Positions 54,047 through 64,000 of a DNA stretch of 64,000 nucleotides are shown piece by piece. How positions within the stretch are numbered: the stretch's first letter is position 1; each line of letters opens with the position of its first letter. Source of the DNA: Epinephelus fuscoguttatus (lineage: Eukaryota; Chordata; Actinopteri; Perciformes; Serranidae). The stretch spans positions 34,943,839 through 35,007,838 of the forward strand of contig NC_064757.1 of assembly GCF_011397635.1 (NCBI RefSeq). The letters are read 5' to 3'. The notes under the pieces are model-generated. The model saw nothing but the letters and a program-made list of their open reading frames with translations, did no database searches and was not told the DNA's origin. Both the position numbers and the translations under genes were made by a program.

Positions 54047-57000
54047 ATGAGGTCCAGGAGACCCCCTGACGGAGGTTATGGCTGGGTGGTGGTCATGTCG
54101 GCCTTTTTCATCATGGGCCTCACTGGTGCCGTCCTCAAGAACTTCGGCCTCTTCTTTCTGGACATCCAGAGTCACTTTGGAGTCCTGACCAGCACCACGT
54201 CATGGGTCACCTCCACTACCATTGCCATGTTTCATCTCGGAGGTAAAGACACGGTTGGATTTTTATTTTTTATTTTTTTGTACTCCAGATTTTTTTGATA
54301 GTGGTGTTTTCATTTCCTCCTCAGCTCCACTGGCCAGTGCACTGACCTTACGGTTTTCTCAGAGGGTGGTCATCATAGTCGGAGGTCTGCTGTCTGCCAC
54401 GGGGATGTTGATGGCGTCTTTGGACCTCGGTTTGCCGTGCCTCTACCTCACCATGGGCATCCTGCAAGGTAACACACTCAGGACGCACTGTGGACCTCAG
54501 GAATCATTACCACATTTTTTCTTTTTACTTATTTTGGTGTTCTGAGACACTTGTTGGGCCATTTAGTCATGGCATTCATTGTTCTCTGACTTTTAGGCTT
54601 TTTTAAAATAATTTTAGATTGTCTGACATTTGAATTTGATTTGATATCACTTTATTATCAAGACAGAAGTGATCATCTTTGGCCCTGATCACCTAGCAAC
54701 GGAATTTCAATCCTTTTATTGGTCCTCTGGCAAATAATATAAAATCTACAGCGAGAAATTTAGGCATCACTTTTGATTCTCAGTTGAACTTTGAACCACA
54801 TGTCAATAATCTAATTAAATCCTGCTACTTCCACCTAAGAAATATTATCAAAATCTAATCAGCTGTGTCTTTTCCTGACCTAGAAAAGCTTATTTATGCT
54901 TTTGTATTCTGGCAACTCGCCTACTGTAAAGCTCTGTTTACATGCCTCAGTAAATCCTCAGTAGCTCGGCTTCAACTAGTGCAGAATGCTGCAGCTTGTG
55001 CTTTAACTGGGACAAATCATGGGGCACATAGTACATAAAGCTGGTCAAGTGCTGTGTGAGGATTTGAACTAAATGATAATATACTGAAAATGTTCAGGGT
55101 TTGGACGGTTACAGTAAGCATTTTGATGACACCTTGGCCTCTGGGAAATTGTAATCAGCATTTTTTACTTTTAGTCTGACAAGTCTTAGACAAAACAGTT
55201 AAGTATTTCACTGGGAAAATAATCAACCTGATAATCTGTAATGAAAATAATAGTTAGCTGCAGCTCTGATACGTATGTCACCTGTTTTCACCTAGTAATT
55301 CTTCCACAGAAATCAGATTCTTTTAGTGGCATTTTTATACCCATATGGCACAAAATATTTTTGTAGCTGGGTGGTTTAAAGGTGACCACTTTGTTTGGTT
55401 GAAGGGAAGGTTCACACCAAAATCAAAATAACATACCTTTCCTCTTACCTGTAGTGCTGTGTATCAGTCTAGATTGTTTTGGTGTGAGTTGCCGATTGTT
55501 GGAGATATCTGCCATAGAGATGTCTGCCGTCTCTTGAAAATAATGGAACTAGATGACACTTTGCTTGTGGTGCTCAAGCAGCAAAAAAATTATATTTGAG
55601 AGGTTCAACAGCAATGTCTCTTTCCAGGAATCATGACCCAGTTTCTCAACATAATCCACAGACCTTGTTGTGAGCAGTTTCATGTAGGAACTGTCACAAT
55701 GCTGGAATTTCTAACTTCGATATAATACCTTAAAAAATATTCATGTTCAATACCATTTTTGATACCAAAGAAAATCTTTGAACAAAAAAACCTGCAAACT
55801 GCTCTTGCTCAGCTTCACAATTTATTAATAACACTAATGTTTGGGTCTTCCTGGACCTTCGTCAAGAGTGTTCAAGACCATTTCTTACAACATTGAGTTT
55901 AAATGGAAACTGCTCCACCCATCTCATGTGCAAAAGGGTGGGGGAATTCATAATACCACAGAAAATAAATTGATATTGAGGACTTAGAATAAAAAAATAT
56001 ATATATTAAAAGATAAATATAACAAGGCTGTGTTTGTCAACTCGCTGTTGGAGGGAATTCTTGAGTGGGAAAGTAGTATCTGCTACTACTACTTTCACAG
56101 GAACAAAAGGGCACACCCACCTTTCACTGGCAACAGCAGGGAAATGAGTATTGAAACCATTTCAAATGTTCAGAATCAATATGCATCAATGAAACAATAT
56201 TTTTGACAACACTAGTAGGAATCATTTTCTTTCATTGTTAAGAAGGAAGCATGCATCTCTTCAATGGATGAGAGGCTTGTGCTTGTAACAGCACAGGGGG
56301 TGAACATTAATGGCATCCTTGGCTGAGCTGTAATGTTAGCTAGATCAGCAGTGCTAAGTGAGCTAGCAGTAGATGCACGCTTCCTGTAATATGGTTGGCG
56401 GGTGTAGTTCAGTAGAAAGAAAATAGTTCCTTCATTAAACTGCTCACAACAAGGTCTGTGGATTATCTTGAGTAACCAGGTCATGATTTCTGGAAAGAGA
56501 CACTGATGTTGAGTTTATCAAATGTATTTTTGGGGGTTTTAGCACCACAAGCTACGTTCCATTTAGTTCTATTATATCACAGACAAGGCAGACATCTCTA
56601 TGGCCGATATCTCAAACACTCTGCAACTCAAACCAAAACAATCTAGATTGATAGATAGCACCAGAGGTGAGGGGGAAAATATGTATTTTTGATTTTTAGG
56701 TGAACTGTCCCTTTAATAGATTATTAAAGGACCCCAGTCTTCCTAAAAGAAATTAGATGGTTAAAGGTTTCCATCTTGTGTTTCCAGGGACGGGCATTTG
56801 CTTCGCGTGGATCCCTGCCAACAGCATGGTGAGCCACTACTTTGTACGGTGGCGCCCCATCGCCTACGCCATCGCCAGCTCAGGGGAGTGTGTTTTCGCT
56901 GTCTTGTTCAGCCCCTTCTTCCAGTGGCTGATTGAGAGATACGGCTGGCAGGGTTCTCTGCTCATCATCGGAGGCCTTCAGCTCAACTTGTGTGTCTGTG

Positions 57001-60000
57001 GCGCTCTTATGAGACCGTTGCCAACAGTCCAGAGCCCGATACAGGAAACCAAAGACAATCTAGAAGGCAACGCCGCTGTGCTCCCACCAAAGAGGAAGAT
57101 TATCTTCCAATTCTCCCTGATGAGAAAACCTGAACTACTCTTCTACATCCTGTTTGCCATCTTTGCGGCGGCAGGGTTTTTCATCCCACCTCTCTTCCTA
57201 GTGCCTTTTGCCAACAGTTTGGGGATGGATCAGTACTGGCCAGCCTTGATCCTCTCCGTCCTGGCATCTGCGGACCTGGTGGGGAGGCTGCTCTGTGGGT
57301 GGATAGCCAACATGAGGCTGCTGAGGAACCTGCAGCTGCTCACCATGGTGGCAACTCTGCTGGGGGTGGTTCTTCTGCTGCTGCCTGTCAGCCACAACTT
57401 CTGGGTCATCTTGGTCTTTGCCTCGCTCTACGGATTCCTGTTCGGCTGTGTGGTGGCCATTCACGTCACCTCCATCGTGGACATTGTAACCCTGGAGGGA
57501 TTCGACAGTGGACTGGGGCTCTTTATGCTTTTCAGGAGCATCGGTGGCTTCATCGGTCCACCTGCTGCAGGTGAGCAGTCCGTGTTTAGATTGTCAGGTA
57601 AAAACAGAGTTTACAAAGGTGTTTGACAGACAGGGCAAAAGTAGAAACAGGATAGGCTACATAGAAGGAAGGAAGCACTACTTGGCTGTGATGTCTGGTC
57701 CAACAGGTGCTCTTTGGTGAGGTAGGTCAAAGTTGAAGATCCCAGAAGTCTCAAATTAATGCAGACAACTATGGAAAAAACAACCAAGGCACTCAGACTT
57801 CAGGTGAAACAATCTCCATATGTATTCTTTAAGCATAGGCAGTCTAACTCAACGACTCTAGGTCTCCGTCAAATCTAATTAAATCAAATCAAATTAAGTT
57901 TATTCATATAGCACATTTAAAAACAACTGCAGTTGACCAAAGTGCTGTACAAATTTGAAGAATGACACACAAATATGTAGCAATAAAATACGTACACAAA
58001 GATAAAACAGAATAACAGCAGTACGAACAGTTACATATGCAAAAAAAGATTATAAAATACTAAAATATTAAAATCTCTTCAGACAACCCAAGGCCATTGA
58101 AAACGTGCATTTTAAGATTTGTCTTAAAAATGTCAGTTGAGGGAGAGCATTTGATAGCGAGCGAAGAGGGTCGGCGAATCAAACAGGATACTCAAAAGGC
58201 AGTCTAACAGAAAGCCAAACAGTCCTACCAATCATAAGGACACCAAATTAAGGTAAGGAATGTTTGCAGCCTAAACAAATATTAAACAATGAAGGATAGA
58301 TACAGATTCTGGCTCCTACACCATCTACATTTAATGCTTTGTGCTCAGATGTAACACACTCAGGTTTAGAGAGGAAAGATTTCCAGCAGGATTTGCTGAC
58401 ATAAAGAAACTGAACCAACTGAACTTTCCCTGAACATTGTCATCATTGTTGTACGAGACTGACCGGCCAGTGTGCATAGTTAATGGATCTTTTAGCTCCA
58501 GGTGAATTCAGAAAAACAGACATTAATCTTCACTGACTGTGACCTGACACATATTAGTTTGTCACCTGCATGTTTCAGCCGTGCGAGCAGTGTGAAATTA
58601 TGATGGGCAGTGTCGGTCTGTCGGCCTAGACTGGAATATTGGATGGGCCGTCTTTGAATTTGATAACACATTCATATCTCTCACAGGATGAATTTTAATT
58701 ACTCAGGAGATCTTTTAATATTTTATCCTGCATCAAAATTTTACTTTGTCCAACACTTTAATTTGTCAACAAATTCCTGCAAAAGTAGTGACACTGACAA
58801 ACTAAACTAAGATGAAATAGTGAACTTCGACCTGCCGTCAGCATGTGAGTATTGTCATTGAGAGCATTTTGGCATGCTGCCATTACCGTTAAGCTTAAAG
58901 CACTGCTGCACCTCAGCACAGCCTCACAGAGCTGCTGGTGTGGCTGTACAACATAGCTTCTCAAAGTGCGGCTGCAGGCACATGGCGTCTGTCAAACTGA
59001 AAAAGCCACTGGTTGCATGGGAAGTATCACAGGAATTACGCTAATAGATAGTTAGCAATCAAAGTGGCGCTTAGTCATCATCAAAACTTTGAGAATCCTG
59101 CTCTTAGTCTCTTTTGTGCAGGTTGTTTTTTGATATTTGAGTCAATGCAATATTACAGCCATTTCTGCAGTTCATCAGAAAGTGCTAAAAGTGTGGTTTA
59201 TGTCATTGATGTCATATAATCATTACTTTCTGTTTTTGTGAATAACAGAATCTCTTTTCGTTGATGGTATGATCAAAGCTTATTTCGTTCCAAAAAGAGA
59301 CAAGTTACCATTTATCAAAGTGACTCCTATCCTTAGAAAATGACTTGCAGCACAAGGAAAAGGAATAACATGTACTGGAATAATTAGTTTACTTAAACAG
59401 ACTCAAACTTCATTTATTCATTCATTCATTCATTCAAACCTTTATTTAAGACTAAGGAAATCAACTGATGGAGACCCTCAGTTTCAGTGATGCTGAGCAT
59501 GAACAAAGACATTAAAAACAACCAATAAGCAAACATGAACCACCATGCGTATTAAATAAAACAAAAGTAATTATACAAAACAACAATAGCATAAATGATC
59601 ACGAAAGTAGAAACGCAGCGTGATAAACAGGTTCAGGTTACTTGTTAAGGTGTGTTAAGGTGTAGATGTATAGTTAAAAGCATTTACACTCAATAAAAAC
59701 AAGATGTGAAATAAGGCATTTAAACAGCCATAAAGGTGACGGAGTGTCCAAGTTTAAGGTCTTTTGCAGATTATTCCATGTATAAGGAGCTCTGTAAGAT
59801 AATGTCATTCTTCCTGGTTCATGTCTGATTAAGGGAGTGTGAAGTAACAACCTGTTCTGTGAACGAGTGCCATGATCATGTGAGGTCAGAGTTAAAAGGG
59901 ATAAATATAGGGTGGAAGCATCTGCGTCGAAGCTTTGTAAAAGAACAAACACTAATGCTGTTCCCGCCTCACAGCCAACTGCTTGCCAGCCAACCTTTCG

Positions 60001-60450
60001 GTTAAAGTGGCAGTGATGGGTGCTGTAAGATCACCTGTTATGAACCTTAGGGCTCATAGACTCACAACATCCAGTGGTTTTAGTGTAGAGACAGACTGAT
60101 TGTTTACGATCACCCACACAGTGTCTTGACCCAATGCAGCACTCCATAATGTTTTCCTCAGTGAAATGGCGCAGACTTGTCACTGCAGGTCTGCACTCTC
60201 CTGAGGAAATAGATGCGTGTCATCATTTATTCATCAGCTCTGGCACACTGTGATCGTGTGTTCCTTGTTCTTCTGTATCTCTTGTACAGGCTGGCTGGTG
60301 GACCAGACAAATGACTACAGCGCCGCCTTCTACCTCTCAGGCCTCTGCCTCATCTCATCTGCAGTGTTCGTCGTGGTGGTCGACCGCCTCATTCAGAGGA
60401 GGAAATCAGTGGAGGCAAGCTCATCAGGTGATCATGCAGGACGACTCTGA
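54047..60450 (+). CDS. SLC16/monocarboxylate transporter family protein, 4 coding exons, 427 aa
   Basis: Spliced CDS 54047-54242, 54325-54468, 56788-57570, 60290-60450 (TGA at 60448), all GT-AG, 427 residues. SLC16 proteins are 12-helix major-facilitator carriers in plasma membranes for monocarboxylates or related solutes. The family signature PPDGGYGWVVV is at residues 6-16. A YFVRWRP motif (131-137) precedes TM5, LNLCVCGALMRPL (180-191) ends TM6, a short charged cytoplasmic loop runs about 192-227, and the TM8 pair Asp276/Arg280 has the D-x3-R spacing essential in MCT1. The C-terminal tail is short. By eye it resembles MCT13/MCT11 and MCT7 more than MCT1-4; the exact orthologue and substrate are not determined. 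The start was chosen as the first ATG, just before the signature; a TTG 72 bases upstream is in the same frame but is not needed. Confidence 0.93.
54655..55035 (+). mobile_element. LINE reverse-transcriptase remnant
   Basis: Conceptual translation across several frame breaks gives pieces diagnostic of the C-terminal RT region of fish LINEs: a 'VIIFGPD' piece, FDSQLNFEPHVNNLIKSCYF, LEKLIYAFVFWQLAYCKAL and ARLQLVQNAAA, which match the 'LGV..D..L.F..H', 'LDYCN.L' and 'QNAAAR' blocks. Frame breaks and stop codons show it is dead. It most resembles the Rex1/CR1-L2 group. Confidence 0.7.
55401..56715. mobile_element. Palindromic MITE, copy 1, interrupted by a hAT insertion
   Basis: The ends gggaaggttcacacca and ggtgaactgtccctttaa are inverted, and the two halves are themselves largely inverted copies: caatctagattg-type words near both ends, and aatccacagaccttgttgtg near 55660 against its inverse near 56443. 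A second copy of the family in the same orientation is at 61211-61960 without the insertion, which confirms the insertion boundaries at 55691/56215. Confidence 0.75.
55692..56214. mobile_element. hAT-like element nested in the MITE
   Basis: The octamers GTAGGAAC (55684-55691) and GTAGGAAT (56215-56222) flank a 523-base insertion, matching at 7 of 8 positions as for a hAT target duplication. The right end, read inward, is tagtgttgtcaaaaatattg; the left end is tgtcacaatgctgg..., a weaker copy of the same terminus. The interior is AT-rich with no ORF. Confidence 0.7.
57880..58160 (-). mobile_element. LINE 3' tail
   Basis: Read on the minus strand, the sequence ends in ...gtgctatatgaataaactta followed by attgatttgattt-like tandem words. 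This is a common 3' end of fish LINEs (L2/CR1-type) with microsatellite-like tails at about 57884-57896. No reading frame is left. Confidence 0.55.
59410..59960 (-). mobile_element. LINE 3' fragment with ORF C-terminus and (ATTC)n tail
   Basis: A minus-strand open frame (59674-59952) contains HDHGTRSQN, LIRHEPGRMTLSYRAPYTWN and NLQKTLNL, matching the C-terminal 'TR...N.....R......YRGP..WN.LP' block of LINE ORF2 proteins. The + strand low-coordinate end, 59411-59436, is an (ATTC)n run, i.e. a short tandem 3' tail for a minus-strand element, as seen in CR1/L2 LINEs. Confidence 0.65.
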
Positions 60451-62739
60451 GGCAGGAATAGTCAAGTGAGACTCTGTTACACAAGGATTTTTTTAATCAG
60501 ATGATCAACCCGAGGTGCCAGAAAAACTTGTTTAGTGTTTGATCACATGCAAAATGCTAAGTGGTTCAACCGAGTTTGTGTTGGGATGCGGTTTTAGATC
60601 ATGAACCCGATCTGGGACTGAAAGGGCACAGACAGGTTTTCCATCTCTGCGTGGCAGTATTTTTCACAGGTCAAAACACCCTCTGGATATTTTTGAAACT
60701 GCTCTGTGTTTAAGTTTGCAGCCAATAGCAAAAAAGAAAAGGTTGTAACCACGAAACACTCTGGTGTGCGCTGATTACGTTTTAAGTCTGTCATGTGACA
60801 TATAGCACCAAACATTTTCCTTTTTTCTGGGGAAATCTTTCAAATGCCTCTGACTTAAGCTTTGTAAGGAGACACTAAATCAAATCCTGCTTCTTTCTTT
60901 TTTTTTTTTTTTTTAAACCATAAAGTCTTACATGTTAAACACATGCATCACAAAGACACTCCAAGGACAAACAGAAATGGGATCCTGTACGTTTTTGACA
61001 GCATGCAATTATACATTTTGTTCTGTAAATGTTTGTGACCATAAGTGTTTACATTGCAAGCTGTTGACAGTCTGCAGGATCCAAACGTTTCTTTTTGCCC
61101 TGAAGGACCTCAGAATCTGAACAAATTCACTGGCTGACAGCCAGACTTCTGAGCGTTAACTCTGTAACAATGCAGCAGACAGGCTCAGACTCATACTATA
61201 GCTGTGTCCTTAAAGGAAGAGTTCACCCCAAGATCAGCAATATATATTTTTTGTCTTGTCTGTAGTGCTACTTATCAATCTAGAATCTAGATTGTTTGGG
61301 GATATCGGCCATAGACGTGTCTGCTTTCACTCTAATATAATGGAACTAGATTGCACCCAGCTTGTGGTGCTCAAAGTACAACACAAAAACAAAGCATTCA
61401 ACAGCAATGTCTCTTTACAGAAATCATGAACCAGTTACTCAAGATAATCCACAGACCTTAGCCGTTTCATGTAGTTACTGTTTCCTCCTGAGTCTTTTCC
61501 TATCGAAACTCAGAGAAAGGCGTGCATCTACTCATGGACGAGAGGCTTGCACTGGTGACAGCACAAGAATGAAACATTAATGGTGTCCTTGGCTGAGCTG
61601 TAACATTAGCTAGCTCAGTTTTGCTAGGTAGATGTACACTTCCTTCTGATGCAGTTGGCGTGTGTAATTTGGTAGACAGAAAATTCTTCCTTCATGAAAC
61701 TGCTCACAACAAGGTCTGTGGATTATTGTGAGTACTGGGGTCATAATGGATTTTTCAAATAATTTTTTTTGGCACTTTGAGCACCACAAGCCAAGTGCCA
61801 ACTAGTTCCATTATATTTGAGAGAAAGCAGACATCTCTATAGCTGATTTCTCCAACACTCTGCAACTAACACCAAAACAATCTAGACTGATAAATAGCAC
61901 CACAGTTAAGAGGGAAAAAATGTATATATTTGATTTATTTTGAGGTGAACTGTCCTTTTAAAATGTCACATGCAGTAGTTTTCATGTTAAACACTGATCG
62001 TCACAGTCTGTGTTTTTACAGCAGCAGGACGATGTTTATGGGACAAACTCAAAATAGACTTCATTAGCTGTGTTTAATGAAGGAACATTTTACACAGTGT
62101 GAGAATTTTCCTCATTGGTTTATTTTTAATAGTTTTATTTAGAAAACAATGGAGCTCTATGACATCGAAAAATAAGATATATCAGGTAATACTTGTTATA
62201 TTATTGTTGATTTTAGTCTTTCCATGTGATTTGTTGGCAATAAGAGACACAGAATATCACCAGACCGATCCTGTATGTGTTTTCACAGTATGCATAACAG
62301 ATAAGTTTTGAAAGAACCAGCCATATGAATGTTTGTTTTTGTCCTCATAATGGAGCCTGTTGACTTTCTAACAAGTTGTCAGCACTACAGGAGACGTCTG
62401 AGTAATGCATTTTCAGAAGGAGCAGAAATGTTATTGTTCTGTTACTTTTTGTCAAGCTCAGGGACTCCCGCATATCATCAGCACTGTAAACAGTATGTGG
62501 GTCAAGCCGCAGTGGGGAGCCATGGTAACTCTTCAGCTGTAAATAACTGGTGTGATAACTTAAGTGTTGGTTTTCTGTGTGACTGGTATGTTGATAGTAT
62601 GAGTGGCTCTTTGAGGGCATATTGTGCTGTCACAAGTCCTGGTGTAGCTTTTATTACTTTTTTAAAAATATGAATCCTGTCAAATCAAATTAGTTCCTTT
62701 TATGTAATAGAGACTAAAGAGATGAAATACTCAAATAAA
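60451..62739 (+). other. Probable SLC16 3' UTR and downstream sequence
   Basis: No coding frame follows the TGA. A poly(A)-signal AATAAA lies at 62734-62739. If it is used, the 3' UTR is about 2.3 kb and includes the palindromic MITE copy at 61211-61960. A poly-T tract at 60899-60914 is also present. Confidence 0.35.
61211..61960. mobile_element. Palindromic MITE, copy 2, uninterrupted
   Basis: The terminus TAAAGGAAGAGTTCACCCCA (61211-61230) is mirrored by tgaggtgaactgtcctttta (61941-61960). Left and right halves are inverted copies over most of their length: aatccacagacctt near 61447 pairs with caaggtctgtggatt near 61711. It has the same family and orientation as 55401-56715. Confidence 0.75.
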
Positions 62740-63339
62740 ATAAGGTTTGGTAACTTTTAACCACTTCAAATGTGAATTTTCTTATTGATATTTGAAAGAT
62801 AACTTGAGATCCAGATCACTTTTGTTGTTCCTTTAGTACTGTAATATTAGTTTTCATACGTACAGCCCGCTCCACCCTTTTTTCTGCTTTCTCTTTTCAG
62901 GTTTTGTCTGAATATATGAAATCTCTTGTTAGTCCTTGTTAAGTTCAAAATGCTATATTTGTGCTATATGCACTGATGGTTTTAAACACGTCTCACATGT
63001 CTTTACTTCATTTTCATCTCTATCTTTTATCTTATCTGCCTTGAGCACTCCCAAAGCTAGATACAAGTCTCTTACAGCTGGCTCAAACTCTCAGGAGCTG
63101 CCCAACACAACATGACACTGATACCAGGATGAGAATATTATTAGTGGCTTTTAGGAATCTGAGGTATGTGCTGTACAAATTCCTCAGGAGTTGAAGAACA
63201 CTTTTGCACCCTAATTATCGAATCAGTATAAGCCCTCACACTAAGTTTGTTCCACATGGCTTAATACTTTGTGTTGGAGCATTAATGTTAAATGATCAAA
63301 AGAAAATAATTTTGCAACTATTGTAATTATTGTTCTCAA

Positions 63340-63711
63340 AAAACGTCATGTATAGTATGTTAAAAAAAAATGTCATAGTATAGTATGATAAAACAAATCA
63401 TAATATAGTATGATAAAAATAGTCATAGTATTGATAAAAAAAAATCTCGTGCTAAACTATGATATATTGTGTTTTATAATTTAAAAAGGGTCATCATAGA
63501 GTATGATGAAAAAAGTCATAGTATAGTATGTTAAAAAAAGTCATAGTCATAGTACAGTGTGTTAAAAAAAATCATAGTATTTTATGATAAAAACAAATCA
63601 GTTTAGTATGTTATAAAACTGTATGTTAGAAAACTAATAAAAACATCATAATGTAGTATGTTGAAAAAAGTCATAGTATAGCATGTTGAAAAAAACTGAT
63701 AAAAAAAAAAA

Positions 63712-63766
<55 letters not shown>

Positions 63767-64000
63767 CTATATTGACTTTTTTTGACTCACACACTTAAAT
63801 TTGCACTAAAATTCACATCAACACAACATCATGTGAATTCACTGAATTTTTTTTCATTGTGGTCTTTTTAGTTGTTTTTCCAGCACCTTAACCAAGACTT
63901 GGCTGGGTTGAGCGGTGGTCCTCCCTCAGTTTCTAGACTTGCTATAGGGTGAAATTTTTATCAGTTTTTTTCTCGACATGCTATACTATGACGTTTTTGT
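63340..64000. repeat. AT-rich minisatellite and (TA)n tract at the right edge
   Basis: From about 63342, units of roughly 20-30 bases of the form gtcatagtatagtatgataaaa repeat irregularly to about 63700. A long (AT)n run follows at about 63711-63764. At 63975-63998 the motif recurs in inverted form (catgctatactatgacgttt), so the array may be bounded by an inverse copy that continues past the window. Confidence 0.75.

Larger units (their letters stand above)
54469..56787 (+). other. SLC16 coding intron 2 with LINE remnant and split MITE
   Basis: The 2319-base intron contains a LINE reverse-transcriptase remnant (about 54655-55035) and a palindromic MITE (55401-56715) interrupted by a hAT-like insertion (55692-56214). 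Confidence 0.7.
57571..60289 (+). other. SLC16 coding intron 3
   Basis: The 2719-base intron carries a minus-strand LINE 3' tail (57880-58160), part of a dispersed repeat (58830-58960) and a minus-strand LINE fragment (59410-59960). No further exon was seen; codon phase closes directly from 57570 to 60290. Confidence 0.7.

Noticed and set aside
57198..57464. Antisense frame over SLC16 exon 3
   Set aside because: A shadow of the real coding exon on the other strand.
63342..63700. Repeat array considered as a CRISPR
   Set aside because: Units vary in length, have no unique spacers of constant size, and the window is eukaryotic.

Overview
The window is genomic DNA from a ray-finned fish, probably a percomorph. 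It has intron-rich genes with GT-AG junctions and a dense load of fish-type transposons (Tc1, hAT, Harbinger-like MITEs, tRNA-derived SINEs, LINE tails). There are no operons, ribosome binding sites or other prokaryotic features. Two protein-coding genes can be reconstructed exon by exon, both on the + strand.

1-24.3 kb: no host gene could be supported. The region holds decayed mobile elements, microsatellites and unassigned sequence. It includes a Tc1 transposase fragment at the left edge, a LINE reverse-transcriptase remnant, three copies of one MITE family, two SINEs, nested MITEs, and two complementary halves of one Tc1 element about 10 kb apart in opposite orientation. A hairpin with 30-bp arms lies near 15.7 kb.

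24.4-47.2 kb: a complete JAK2 tyrosine kinase gene (jak2; paralogue a or b not resolved). A probable non-coding first exon ends at 24640. There are 23 coding exons from 26820 to 47158, all in frame, encoding 1113 residues: FERM, SH2, pseudokinase (JH2) and kinase (JH1). The introns hold two hAT-type insertions, a Myb/SANT-encoding transposon fragment, a SINE, several MITEs and a perfect 29-bp hairpin.

49.2-62.7 kb: a four-coding-exon SLC16/monocarboxylate-transporter-family gene (427 residues) with a probable separate 5' UTR exon near 49.5 kb. Its 5' intron holds a foldback structure of about 1.1 kb. Its second coding intron holds a palindromic MITE split by a hAT-like insertion with 8-bp target duplications. 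Its probable 3' UTR carries a second copy of that MITE. The window ends in an AT-rich minisatellite.

The two genes are tandem neighbours. JAK2 is a cytoplasmic cytokine-receptor kinase and the SLC16 protein is a membrane carrier; nothing in the sequence indicates a joint function. I saw no clear new biological system. The most unusual features are structural: the apparent inversion that split a Tc1 element, several long hairpin-forming repeats inside transcribed regions, and transposons nested up to two levels with readable target-site duplications.
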